A stretch of DNA of 64,000 bases from Echinometra lucunter (taxonomy: Eukaryota; Echinodermata; Echinoidea; Camarodonta; Echinometridae). The translations under genes were made by a program, and so were the position numbers. The stretch spans positions 1,650,256-1,714,255 of the forward strand of contig CM057165.1 of assembly GCA_029962745.1 (NCBI GenBank). The letters run 5' to 3'. The notes under the pieces were generated by a model. That model did not search any database. It saw only the letters and a program-made list of their open reading frames with translations, and was not told the origin of the DNA. Numbering within the stretch: position 1 is the first letter of the stretch; each line of letters begins with the position of its first letter. Of this stretch, positions 47,901 to 58,599 are shown piece by piece.

Positions 47901-50900
47901 GAATTTTTCCTGATTATCTCATGCTTGGAAATGAGCAAGCCAGAAGAAACTGCAGGAAGAAGGAAAATATGATTGAATCGTTGTTTAACTTGTAAGATTT
48001 TTTCTTAATAATTTGGGGAATGTTATAAATTAGTTGTTGTATAAGCAATACCTTGATAATTTTTTAATATGTGTGATTCTTCTAATTATTCAAAACAGGT
48101 GGACAAGAGCAGAGGATGACCTTTATGTGACCTATGAACTTTATTCTTGCTCTCATGATACTGTCAGCGTCCTTTCTATAGAGACGCCCCAAGCACCTTA
48201 CCTAGTGGCCGTTACCATAGAGATGATCAAAACATTGCAGGTTTGAAGAAAAAAAAAATGGTTCTCATAAACATGTACCTTCATATGTTTACCCTACCAA
48301 TTAGGAATTTTCCAAATGTATGAGAAACTAATAATTCCAAGTACTGAACAGTGACACTGAACTTAATCACTATACCAAGGGGTGAAGCCAGGGGCGGTCG
48401 AGGCAGTCGCCCCTCTCCAATGCAAAAAAGAAAACACTTGAGTGAAAAGAGAAAAAAAGGTGAGAGAACATAGGAAGGGAAGGAGCAGACCAGGAATGAT
48501 GACAAAAAAATTGAAGCTTCCACGCGTCGCACCAGAGGGAGGAAATTCCCCCCTCCCTGCATCCTTCCCCTTTGGTACGCCCACCTGAAACCTAGTCTTA
48601 GCTATGCACTTGATTGTACCATTTGTGCTTTAACCCATTCATGACAGGAATTATTTAAAGCCTAATTTAATCAGCTTTTATTCTTCAAATTGGCAACCCC
48701 AACATTTTTATTTTATTGCTACATTTTTCTTATAAAACGGCATGTATCTGAAATGAATATAAATTGACAGAAATTATGATGAGAAGTCAAAAAGTTGCCA
48801 ATTTGCAGGGGAAAATGGTGATTTTAAACTTTCTATCACATTGCCAATTTAAGGATTTTAATGCTTATTTTCCTTTAAAAAATTTCAGCATCAAACAACG
48901 AATATTGAAGCAATCTAAATGGGCAGTTTGTGTAGAATTTTTTGCTCTTTCTGCTCATGTATTTGGTATGATTTTTAGGGCTTTACATCAAAAGATATTA
49001 GGCCAAACCACAAAATGTGGACCTCTGTCACAAATGGGTTAAAGGTAGTCTGCAAGAGATCATTGAGTGAATCTTCACTGGGAAGTAAAGTAATTTGTGA
49101 TTGGTAATGCATAGTCAAATGAAAATTCAGTTTTCTTTCATTATTGAATTGTTATTTTGTTAAAAACATTCAAAACAGCAGCGAAAGGCTGAATGCTATT
49201 GAATTTATAATCAGAATGCAAAATGAAAACAAAAAGTGAACCTATAAAATACAGCAAAATGTAAAATGATTGAAACATTTAGCATTCAAATGAACAGGGA
49301 AATAAAAAGGGAAGTTAGAACAGACCAGGAAAAGACAGATGTAGATGAAAAAGAAGAGAAAGGCAGAGAGCAGAAATGGAAGAAAGCCAATCCAATGGAA
49401 GAATTGCACAATAACATTTACAGAAGCACAATATTAAACTGAGAAACTAAATTGCATTTAGATATTTTCAGTTCACTTATTAATGATGGAATTTACGATA
49501 ACTTACATTAAAGAAATGAGGATTTGTTGGTTGTGTTTATCTCATATTTTCGACTATATCACAATTGTCACATAGTGGATTTTGTTCTGTCTATATAGTA
49601 AGTCATGTTCATATATGAATTGCTAAACCACTGTGGCAAACTTCGCACTTTTCTTTTATTTGCATGTAAATGCATATTACGAGGTTGCAAAAAAAAGCAA
49701 TGCTGAGGCAAAAGGCATCTTTTTTGCCTCCTGAGCGGCCGCTGGCGGCAAAAAGGTGTGGACCAATCAAATTCTTATAAAGTTAGCATAAAATATGATG
49801 TCACTTGTTAGTGCAAGTTTTGGCTGAACTCTTTTTTTTATATGAGTATGAACTACTTGACACGTTAATGCACGTTTCATTATTATTAGTAGCAGGATAA
49901 AAAAAAAAAGTTAGGGTTTGCCACTGAATATCTGTATGAGCCTTTATTCTTTTGACATTTTTATTACACTGGGCCCCATTTCATAAAACTTGTTATCAAT
50001 AACAAGTTGCAGTAACTGTTATAAGCTACTGAAATCCTTGCATCTGATTGGCTGAGAACAAATTTGTCATAGAAATGTGGCGGTTGTTAACCCATTCGTG
50101 ACAGAAGATCCACATTATGTGGTTTGGCCTTATAACCTTTGATGCAGAGCCCTAGAAATCATTCCAAATACATGAGTAGAAAGAGCAAAAAATCTACATT
50201 TACTGTGCCCATTTTGGTTCCGTCAATATTTGTTGTTTGATGCTGAAAATTTTTCAAAGGAAAATAAGCATTAAAATCCTTAAATTGGCAATGTGATAGA
50301 AAGTTTAAAATCACCATTTTCCCCTGCAAATTGGCAACTTTATGACTTCTCATAATTTCTGTCAATTTATATTCATTTCAGATAGACCTACATGATGTTT
50401 TATAAGAGAAATGTAGCAGTAAAAATGTTGGTGTTGTCAATTTGAAGAATAAAAGCTGATCAAATTAGGCTTTAAATAACTCCTGTCACGAATGGGTTAA
50501 CTTGTTACTGATGTTTTATGAAACGAGGCCCTGACTGTTTTTTGCTAGGCGGACATGAATGGAGTTATCTTCCAGACATCTGACCTCAAGATGGGAGAGA
50601 ATGGTGACGTGCTGGAATGGAATAACATTACCTTTGACCCCAAGCAATTCAAGGCAGAGACGGAGGCAGGAGACAAGTACATTGACCTTTCAACTTACAC
50701 ATGAGGTTATGCAACCTTTGACCCCCAGGCAAGTCAAGACAAAGACTTGGGGTGGAAACAAGTTCATCAACTTTTCAACTAATTCTTGACGTTGCACTAT
50801 CTTCAAACCAAAAGTTGCAAGGGAGACACTGAGGAAAGAATCAGGTACATTTACATTTAACCTTTAATATGAGGTCATGCAACATGAAGATGTACAAAAT

Positions 50901-51155
50901 GGAAGATGAAGATGTGCAACCTCCAAGTAGTTCATGTCAGAGGCCAGGCAAAGAAACATGTACAAGTTCATTGACTTTTCAAGCTTTCTTTAATGTGACA
51001 TATAGTCATTTGACCTTTGACTGTCAACATAGGTCATAGGTCAGATGTAGATTTCTTGTGATGCATTTGACATAAGGGTTGTCTTGTTCTTTTTATAGGC
51101 TATGATGAATGATCTTCAGTACCAGAGTAAGAGATTAGCCAAGTTTAGTAGATAA
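35994..51155 (+). CDS. PX-less SNX17/27/31-like FERM-domain protein, 9-10 coding exons
   Basis: Exons 35994-36119, 37349-37412, 41740-41841, 42945-43058, 43525-43566, 44082-44209, 47206-47306 and 48099-48240 make 273 codons in phase with GT-AG borders. Two terminal exons are then possible: 50549-50704 (51 codons, 324 aa total) or 51099-51155 (18 codons, 291 aa total). The chain reads as ubiquitin-like F1 (residues about 28-100), F2 with LQKWCFDLRKEKQEIVKDPV and LYLTCLQARSQIMQ, and F3 with LPAGTKFSMRANKRGLRL, KIKRWTRAEDD, VSVLSIETPQAPYLV and helix VAVTIEMIKTLQ. F2 and F3 resemble the FERM modules of endosomal sorting nexins 17, 27 and 31, which bind NPxY-type cargo tails, but no PX domain is encoded. 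The N-terminus MGASKS fits an N-myristoylation signal, a possible alternative membrane anchor. Intron 2 holds a 3.66-kb foldback transposon; introns 6 and 8 hold TTAA MITEs. Confidence 0.8.
37531..41188. mobile_element. 3.66-kb foldback transposon with 16-bp repeat-bearing arms and 9-bp TSD
   Basis: Left arm 37531-38968 and right arm 39750-41188 are inverted copies with few differences, separated by about 780 bp. The outer ~360 bp of each arm is a tandem array of a 16-bp unit (GTCGTCCTCCGGGGGA on the right arm; 15-bp variants lack one C). The inner domain is unique sequence. The extreme ends match as CGTATCAGGACAACTCCC and, inverted, GGTTCTAGGACTACTCCC. AATACAAAT stands immediately outside both ends (37522-37530 and 41189-41197). 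The design is that of foldback elements (Drosophila FB, sea urchin TU). The spacer shows no transposase, so the copy is non-autonomous. It lies in intron 2 of the FERM gene. Confidence 0.92.
42178..42391 (+). repeat. Tandem duplication of a ~106-bp unit
   Basis: CTTCCGGGAACAAAA, AATCCAGTTCCCGGAGAAAG, GACGCTAACC and TTGAGCGAGGAAG recur in the same order about 106 bp later with scattered differences. Intron 3 of the FERM gene. Confidence 0.85.
44476..44982 (+). mobile_element. TTAA-type MITE family B, copy 1
   Basis: AGGCATTGGCTAAC at 44480 and GTTAACCAATGCCT ending 44978 are inverted ends. The left flank TTCA looks like a mutated TTAA and the right flank is TTAA (44979-44982). Homologous along its length to 46548-47034. 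FERM intron 6. Confidence 0.85.
44979..45393 (+). mobile_element. TTAA-type MITE family A, copy 1
   Basis: TTAA then CCCATTCGTGACA at the left and TCATGAATGGG then TTAA at the right. It shares its left TTAA with the right end of the family B element. About 410 bp conserved with four other copies. FERM intron 6. Confidence 0.9.
45576..45992 (+). mobile_element. Diverged relative of MITE family A
   Basis: ATAACCCATAGCAGTACA at the left and TGTACCTCTATGGGTTAA at the right. The interior keeps CAAATTGGCAA, TTGCCAATTTAAAG and TTTCTGCCCATGTAT blocks of family A at the same spacing and total length, but many substitutions. Confidence 0.75.
46548..47034 (+). mobile_element. TTAA-type MITE family B, copy 2
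   Basis: TTAA-AGGCATTGGCTAAC on the left and GTTAGCCAATGCCT-TTAA on the right: 14-bp perfect TIRs with intact TTAA on both sides. FERM intron 6. Confidence 0.9.
48630..49042 (+). mobile_element. TTAA-type MITE family A, copy 2
   Basis: TTAACCCATTCATGACAG to CAAATGGGTTAA, near identical in the body to the other family A copies. FERM intron 8. Confidence 0.9.
49971..50531. mobile_element. GGGCC-end MITE split by a family A insertion
   Basis: Left end GGGCCCCATTTCATAAAACT; right end TTTTATGAAACGAGGCCC, its inverted counterpart. The family A element at 50087-50500 sits inside it, at a TTAA, so this one is older. Without the insert it is about 150 bp. Its right end lies 17 bp before FERM exon 9. 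Confidence 0.8.
50087..50500 (-). mobile_element. TTAA-type MITE family A, copy 3, nested
   Basis: Inverted copy with TTAACCCATTCGTGACAG and CTGTCACGAATGGGTTAA ends and TTAA on both sides. FERM intron 8. Confidence 0.9.
50634..51030 (+). repeat. Degenerate ~80-90-bp tandem repeat at the FERM gene 3' end
   Basis: Elements ACCTTTGACCCC, CAAGTACATTGACCTTTCAA, ATGAGGTTATGCAAC recur as ACCTTTGACCCCCAGGCAAG, CAAGTTCATCAACTTTTCAA, ATGAGGTCATGCAAC, and CAAGTTCATTGACTTTTCAA. About four units. The second half of candidate exon 9 is the first unit. Confidence 0.6.
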
Positions 51156-51940
51156 AATATAACTCTTTAAGAAATAGTCTTTGTCTTTCTCCAAGGGTTA
51201 TTACACATTATCAGTGGTAGGTCATTAGATCTAATTTCTAATCATTCTTCAAACTCTGGTTATTTTATTTCAAAACTGTTGGTGCACAAGAATGATTAAT
51301 TGAAACATTTTTGTCCTAACAAAATAATTATACCACTATGCCTTATTTTCATTATGCTTGATGGTACAATACTTGTTTTTCATAGCAAGAAAACTGGTAA
51401 AAGCTGAAGTCTTTCAAATCATTAATGAATACTCTGATAGATTTCATAAAATTTAGATTGACTGTTAAAGCACTATTTTTATTCCACTCATTGACTTTTA
51501 CAAAATTTCATTTTATAAAGTTAGATAGCAAAAATTTTATGATTATGGTGAAATATTTATATTTTGTATCTATAAAAAGTGACTTAAGCTACAATTTTAC
51601 AATACTGTTCTACTGCATAATTTTGTTGCAGTACAATGTGTGCAGTTATGAAGTATAAATATGAGAATTTCTATACATGCCTACATGATTATATATTACA
51701 TAACATTGGAAATATTAAAGTGTTTATCTTGGTAAATGCAGTAAAGATAAGAGTACTTATTTTCATGCATGCCATATTATATCTTTATATATAGTCTTTC
51801 ATATTGGCATTTTTAATGATCCATCCATTTTTGTTTCAGGTTTTCAAAGATTATTATTGACCATGAGGAGAGGTGTTGGTCATTGAGTTGTATAGATCTG
51901 TGTGAAAGCTTCTGCAAAAGCTGAAAACATGAAGTACTGC

Positions 51941-52356
51941 TTAACCCATTCGTGACAGGAATTATTTAAAGCCTAATTTGATCAGCTTTTATTCTTCAAA
52001 TTGGCAACACCAACATTTTTATTTTATTGCTACATTTTCTTATGAAACGTCATGTATCTGAAATGAATATAAATTGACAGAAATTATGATGAGAAGTCAA
52101 AAAGTTGCCAATTTGCAGGGGGAAAACGGTGATTTTAAACTTTCTATCACATTGCCAATTTAAGGATTTTAATGCTTATTTTCCTTTTAAACAATTTCAG
52201 CATAAAACAACGAATATTGACGCAACCAAAATGGGCACAGTTTGTGTAGAATTTTTTGCTCTTTCTGCTCATGTATTTGGTATGATTTTCAGGGCATTGC
52301 ATCAAAAGATATTAGGCCAAACCACAAAATGTGGACCTCTGTCATGAATGGGTTAA
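51941..52356 (+). mobile_element. TTAA-type MITE family A, copy 4
   Basis: TTAACCCATTCGTGACAG to CTGTCATGAATGGGTTAA with TTAA on both sides; downstream of the FERM gene. Confidence 0.9.
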
Positions 52357-52750
52357 CAGAATGAATAAACACCTAATGCTCTTGAGTGAATAGAAACACA
52401 AATAAGAGTGCTTTTACATGTTGTTTTGTTTTGTTGTTTTTTGTTGTTTTTTCTTCTGAATGATGCATACTCTTTCCTTTTTGAAAGTTTTCATTTGTAT
52501 AAGGTATGGCACAGCTCTTTCCAATTTCTGCTTCAGTTCACTTTGATGTTCTTATTACATACCCATTTCTGTGGTGGAGCTTTGAAATATCTTTTTGCAG
52601 TGAAATTGCATATTCACATCAAGAGGTTGTTCCAAATTCATGAAGCTGGTCTTTTGCCGAAGCTCATTCAATGCATAACATACACTTTTTTCTGAAATTT
52701 GTTATTAAATGAGGTTGATTTTGTGTGTGCTATTGGATGCATGTGTTGTT

Positions 52751-52752
<2 letters not shown>

Positions 52753-52782
<30 letters not shown>
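52753..52782. repeat. T(30) homopolymer
   Basis: About thirty consecutive T. Confidence 0.95.
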
Positions 52783-52786
<4 letters not shown>

Positions 52787-53096
52787 CAAAGCTATTTTGG
52801 AATAACCATTTTTCTCTCATGTTTATGTTATGGTTGATATGCACACTGTAGTTAGAAAAGTGATTATATTGTGTGTCAATTTGGCATATGAGCCCAAATC
52901 ATGTTTATTTAAGCCTTGACTGTATGAATTTTATCAACATTGCGTTGTGGTAAATATATCTGTTGTCTAGATCATACATTTTTATTGTTATATTTTATTA
53001 ACTTCTTTAGAGTCTGAAATTTATGATTTTAAACTGATTATGTGTCATGTACTCATGGGAAGAGAAACAGTGTTGAATTGCTAAACCAAGATTACG

Positions 53097-53630
53097 ATAT
53101 ACCGGGTCTCAGAAAAAGGGGAACTGCGGATTTTCAGTATTTTACCTTCGAAAAGTATGAAATTTTTCTACATCATTGGGTACAGCATCCTCTACCGAGA
53201 ATAATGATACATATATCATTGAATGAATTTGGTGGAGTAATTTTGATTCTGTGCCAATGTCTTAAAATACAGTCATTTTCAAATTTTGGGCGAGAGGTGA
53301 AAGCAAATTGTGTCAGAAAGGCCTTTCATTATATGATGTTAGAGGGAAGCCCACTGATGCATGTAAATAACAAAACATGCCATATGAAAGGCCATTCCCG
53401 GCACAATTCTGCTCTCATCTGTTGCAAAAAACATGCAAAATTTGAAAGTTACTGTACACAGAATGGGCATAGAATCAAAATTACTTCACCAAATTCAATG
53501 ATCAATTGATATCATTTTTTTTTTGGTAGAAGATGCTTTAGCCATTGATGTTAACAAAATAACAACATTTTGTGGGCAAAGTACTGAAAATCCGCTGTTC
53601 GTTCCCCTTTTTCTGGGACACTCGGTATAT
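53097..53630. mobile_element. 534-bp MITE, ATATACCGGG ends (mariner-like)
   Basis: ATATACCGGGTCTCAGAAAA and, inverted from the right, ATATACCGAGTGTCCCAGAA; both continue AAAAGGGGAAC and GCGGATTTTCAGTA. TA dinucleotides at both ends suggest a Tc1/mariner-type target. A 155-codon frame inside it resembles no protein I know. Confidence 0.8.
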
Positions 53631-54196
53631 AGTATTTTGTTTTTTACTTGATCCAATTTTTATTTGTGTGTGCAATATTCTCTCACTGTACACTGCATGT
53701 CTGAATGTCTGAATGTCATGCTAATGAATTACTTTCTCTCTCGCTCTTAGAAATAGATCCAGTATGCATTGCAAAGTATTTTAAATCTTTTATTTATTGT
53801 CTAAATTTATCTTATTTCATTTCATTTAAGCCCACATGTAAGGTTATTCATTCATTTTATATCCAATGTATGTTTGACATGGATAATTGTTTTGCTAACA
53901 TTTAACCTATGGACTACATAATTCTTACTTTTCTCATATGTTCAGTACAATGACCACTTGGTTCCAAAAGACAATGTTCTCATGAAATACCCTGTGAATG
54001 ATAAAGGCTTGTTCCTATATGGGTGGGGGGGGGGGAGTGCTGGGTGTTTTTTAAAACATATTTTTTTTTACAAAATGAATGGTAAATAAAGCATTGCGCT
54101 TAAAATGTCTCACACTCATTCATTTGCATGATATGAAATGTGCATAAAACCCCTCAGAAACTACCCGTGGTTTCCCCTCTCACATTTGAACGAGCC

Positions 54197-54773
54197 TTAA
54201 AGGAGAATGCATCCCAGACATCAGTGTGCTTCCAGTGAATGAAGAAGAACAAGAAGAGTAAACGGTGAAAATTTGAGCAAAGTCGGACAATCCATTCAAG
54301 AGTTATGAACTTTAAAAGTTTAATCTAATCCTTATTATAGGATCCTTAAATTCGCAACTTTGCCAGCATCTGTGATGTCATCGTGGACAACTCTCCATTC
54401 ATTTTGTACACAGAATTCAACTTTTTCTTTATTTTCAAGAGAAATGAAAATTATTTTGATTTATTGTTTGAGTATGACATGGCTATATCAATTCTGCAAT
54501 CATATTGGGAAGAATAATGTTGATTCCTGACCTGAAATTTCATATAAATCAATTTTTTTGAAAAATTATGTACAAAATGAACAGAGAGTTGTCCACGATG
54601 ACATCACAGATGCTGGCAAAGTTGCCAACACATAGTAGGGATTTACTGAAGCTTTCAAAATTCATAACTCTTGAATCGATTGTCCGATTTTGCTCAAACT
54701 TTCACTGTTTACTGTTCTTGGTCATCTTTATTCACTAAGAACACACTGATGCTTGGGTTGCATTCTCCTTTAA
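54197..54773. mobile_element. TTAA-type MITE family D with long inverted arms
   Basis: TTAA-AGGAGAATGCATCCCAGA at the left; GCATTCTCCT-TTAA at the right. Inner matches include GTGGACAACTCTC against GAGAGTTGTCCAC and GATGTCATCGTGG against CCACGATGACATC. 577 bp, no gene. Confidence 0.85.
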
Positions 54774-55401
54774 TAGGTAATAATAAGTCTGTTCTTAAAA
54801 AATAGGCAGCATTCACTGCAAGGCCTGCTGTAATAGAAGCTTTTTTGATAGAAGTTTTTTTGTATATGCTGTTCTATTGCAATATATGTTTTAATATAAC
54901 ATTCTAGATTTAATGATTTTTTTTAATATGACTTGTACATGTAGTTAGAGTTTGAAATAATGTATAACAGATATTAGTGAATGTTATTTATTAGTGAATA
55001 TTTGCTAAAGTATAATCATTCCTCAGTATTTATAGATGCCCGCTGAAATGTTATGAAACGTCTCAACTAACTATAATCATCTTGCTGTTAAGTAGTATAA
55101 CTATCATTATATCATTCAAGACAGAGCAACAAAACCTGCATTAGCTAACTCCTTTGTGGATAGGAAATGTTTAGATGTCGATGCTAACCAAAAATGACAA
55201 AGTCTTGTTCTTATGTACCGTGGCATGTGTGCATTATGGCTTTAACCATCATATAATCACGTTGTCATGTTCCATTACAATTCGTGAATTATATACTCTA
55301 ATTTCCCGAAAAGTAGGGTATAGACAACTTATCTACAAAGTGTCAGGTTTGAGATGTGAGTATTCATAGGCTTGCTATAGCTTTTTCATAAAGTGTCACC
55401 A

Positions 55402-55847
55402 GGGCCGGTATTCAATTCAATACTTAAGTCAGAAATATTAGTATTTGTCTTAGTATTTTACTTAGATAAAATACTTAGCAAAATATGGCATTCAATTCAA
55501 TATTTTGGCTAAGTATTTTACTCTAAATCTAAGACACCTACCTAGGAGACTTAAGCCAATTATTTTGGAGGCCTTGATTGGCAGGCATAGGTTTTTATAC
55601 GCAGTCATCACGAGTTGCTCAGAATTATATCATAGCGTACTCGAGCGTATTTTGATGCGATATGTTAATTGCGCATTGAAAATATGACATCACAGTGAAA
55701 TATCAGTAAGAATTTTGGCTTAAAGTTGACTTACTAAAGTAAAATTCAAAGTACTGAATTGAATTATAACTTGAGCAAATTTCTTAGCTAAGTATAATAC
55801 TTAGTAAAAGTTTTACTGAATCAAAGTATTGAATTGAATACCGGCCC
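55402..55847. mobile_element. 446-bp MITE, GGGCCGGTATTCAATTCAAT ends
   Basis: Left GGGCCGGTATTCAATTCAAT and right ATTGAATTGAATACCGGCCC are perfect inverted repeats of 20 bp; further TTAGTAA/TTACTAA-type pairing inside. Confidence 0.9.
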
Positions 55848-56103
55848 AGATCTTCATAGATTTAGGGCCTATATTCACGAAAGGTCATGTAACACAACAA
55901 CATGACATGAATGTTATCACCCAGTGATTTATAGGAATCTGTATGTAATGCAACCATAGTCCTCTTTTCCTTGGGTGGATGAATTGTGTAGAAAACAATC
56001 CTCTCATTTGCTGATACAATTCATACCTTATCTTATCTTGTTTCCATGTCACTATTATTTCCCTTGTTAAATGAATATGTGCTGAACAACATCTGTGTAA
56101 ATG

Positions 56104-56435
56104 CTGTCTGCCTACAGTTGTGATATTGTCTCTTTCTTTAAAGGAATATGTGTCATAGAACCTATTTATAAAGGCGGCATGTCTGCAGTTGTAATATTGT
56201 CTCCCTCTTTAAAGGAATATGTGTCGTAGAACCTCTTTACAAAGGCCACCTTTCCACAGTTGTCCTTTTATACATCATCTCCCTATTTAAGGAATAACCT
56301 CTCTATAAAGGCCTCTTGTCTGCACTTATGATATTGTCTCCCCTTTTATAAGATATTTGTTGAGTAACTTGCAGGTGTCACTTTATATATAGTCTCCCTC
56401 ATTAAAGGAATGTGTTGTAGAACCTGTCTATATGA
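56104..56435 (+). repeat. Degenerate ~75-bp tandem repeat
   Basis: Units with ATTGTCTCCCTCTTTAAAGG, AATATGTGTCATAGAACCT, TATAAAGGC and TGTCTGCAGTTG recur four to five times with indels. Confidence 0.75.
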
Positions 56436-56711
56436 TGAACAGCAATAATGCAGCAGCCAGCTTTACATCTCTACTGTGGTTAGCTCTAATGGATAGGCTT
56501 GACTCTATGTACCATGTTACATCATCAGAAAAAAGAATGGATTTTTAGAATTTTATGCTTAGCAGAGCATACAGTACTTATCCTCTCCATGTTAAACTGC
56601 ATAAAGAGAGTACTCCTCTTCCAAACAATCACCCCTCAAAAAAAAGTACTCTATGTGCAGCTAGAATGTATAAAAGGAACCTAATTTTAATATAGAAACC
56701 AGCCCCGATCT

Positions 56712-57192
56712 TTAAAGGGGGTACCCAATGCTGAAACAATGTCTGTTCATTTAAAAGAGCATGATTTCATTAGCAAAAAACCATCTGCCTAAAGTTTTTT
56801 AAAAAGTCGTGTTGCCAAGGAAACCCCCAAATGTGGTAAGATTTCAGGATATTTTTGACCCCTCAGCTGTCACCCAGTTTCAACTGGGTATCCACTTTGA
56901 CGTCAAAATGACGTCAAAGTGGGTACCTTGTCGCGCAATTCTAGCAAAATGCACGCAAGGTTTAATACATTTTGTACAGTCTAGCGCGCAGCACAACTGC
57001 GAAGCTGGGTACCCACTTTTACGTCAAACCTCATGCTCAAATTTTTTGGTCAACTCTTGACTTTTTATGAGAAAATTATCCAACATGTCCAAAATGCACT
57101 GATTTTGATTGAAAATCATCAAATTTTTAATGTTATTCTTCTATTCTCGATCATATATCAAAATTTTGTTTACCATTGTGTACTCACTTTAA
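56712..57192 (+). mobile_element. TTAA-flanked MITE family C, copy 2
   Basis: TTAA to TTAA, 481 bp, same orientation as 29341-29830, with the palindrome and both TGACGTCA octamers kept near 56896-56937. Confidence 0.85.
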
Positions 57193-57815
57193 GGGAGAAA
57201 ATATTGTTTGGTGATTGTAACCCTTTAAAGAGAGTCCCGTGTACATATATCATGAAATACTTATATGAATTTACAATGTGTGTGCTTCTTAATACTATGT
57301 TTTGCACTAACTGCTTATTTTAGGGATTTTATCATCTGTGTATTACAGTTTTCTTGAAAATGTATTAAAGTACAATTTACTATAACAATATCACTAAAAC
57401 AGTGTTGTCCCTGAATGAGCTAGAATTTTAGACTGAATCTTAACTTCATTAATGTCTTTCATGCCTAGACATTTTATCTGATTAATTACATTGTTCTGTC
57501 TTTCAGAGCAGCTATTTGCTGTTTTAGTGTCTTTTATAGATTTGTGTTTCTTATCTCATGCTGGTTACCATGGTATATTCCCTTTGGAATGTTGAATTTT
57601 TTTCTTATGAGCCTTCATTCCATGTAATGTAAAATTTCATGTCAGAAATGTTTGATACTTATTTGTATTTGAGAATTATAATAGCTTTATTGTGATAATG
57701 AACACTTGTAGTCTGAATTTATGTATTTGTGTTAACATTTGTTCATTCTTGAAATGAAAGATGTGCATGGATCCCATGGATTTAGATGGAAGGGGAAGCC
57801 GTGAGAGTCACGAAG

Positions 57816-57989
57816 CAGAGGCGTAGCTAGCTATGGGTGGCCTGGGGGGGCACGTGCCCCCCATAAATTTTGTTTGCCCCCCTCGAGGTAGGAAAAGAAA
57901 AAAAATCTGAAAAATAAAGCCCAAGTATCTCACTATGTGAGGTGGGGGATGCATACCCCTCATCCCCCCCCCTGCTGTCTACGCCCCTG
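57816..57989. mobile_element. Short GGCGTAG-end inverted-repeat element with C/G runs
   Basis: AGAGGCGTAGCTAGC and a GGGGGGGCACGTGCCCCCC palindrome at the left; CTGTCTACGCCCCTGC at the right. Tentative boundaries. Confidence 0.45.
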
Positions 57990-58599
57990 CTAAGAGGCGA
58001 TTTACTCGCAAATGGTGCTGAAAAGCAACCCTTTTTGCCAAAGACGTCGACGACGCCTGCATGCCTGAAGCGGGACCCTTTTCGACGCTTTTTCTGGACG
58101 CAGATGCAAACTAGGCCATGTGGAGAGACCCCCACCCCCCCCCCCCCCCCCCGAGGGGAGAAGAGAAAGAGATATGGGAGAGCTAAAGAGAGAGAGGGAG
58201 AGATACAGTAGAGGGGATTGAGGTATATAGGAGAGAGGGGATCAAGATCAAACAAAAGGGAAAGAGATGTGGGAGAGCTAGAGAGAGGGGATGGTGTCGA
58301 GGGAGAGGAGAGAGATAAGTGGGCAGTAGTGGGATCGAGAGCTAGAGCAGCAAGAACATGTTTGCATGAGATCGAGAGAGAGAGAGAGAGAGAGGGGGGG
58401 GGAGGTGGAGTGCAGGGATGTGACTGGGATTGCCAATATACGGTACATACAGAGCATTAAAGGCTTATCGGAAACATACTGGCGAATATTATAAATCGGT
58501 ACCGTACCGGTACCCAACTAAAGATCAAGAGCTAGCTGGTGAAAGAGAAGGGAGAGAAAAGCTGAACAAGATCCACCCCGGGGCTCCACCTTCCTAGGC

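Larger units (their letters stand above)
51156..58599. other. Intergenic, FERM gene to SARDH, transposon-rich
   Basis: No gene seen. Elements at 51941-52356, 53097-53630, 54197-54773, 55402-55847, 56712-57192 and 57816-57989, a T run (52753-52782) and a tandem repeat (56104-56435). The remainder is AT-rich. The first part is probably FERM 3' UTR. Confidence 0.5.

Noticed and set aside
57827..58255. 142-codon minus-strand frame
   Set aside because: Spans a GGCGTAG-type repeat, a C run and GA-rich sequence; low complexity with no domain or splice context.
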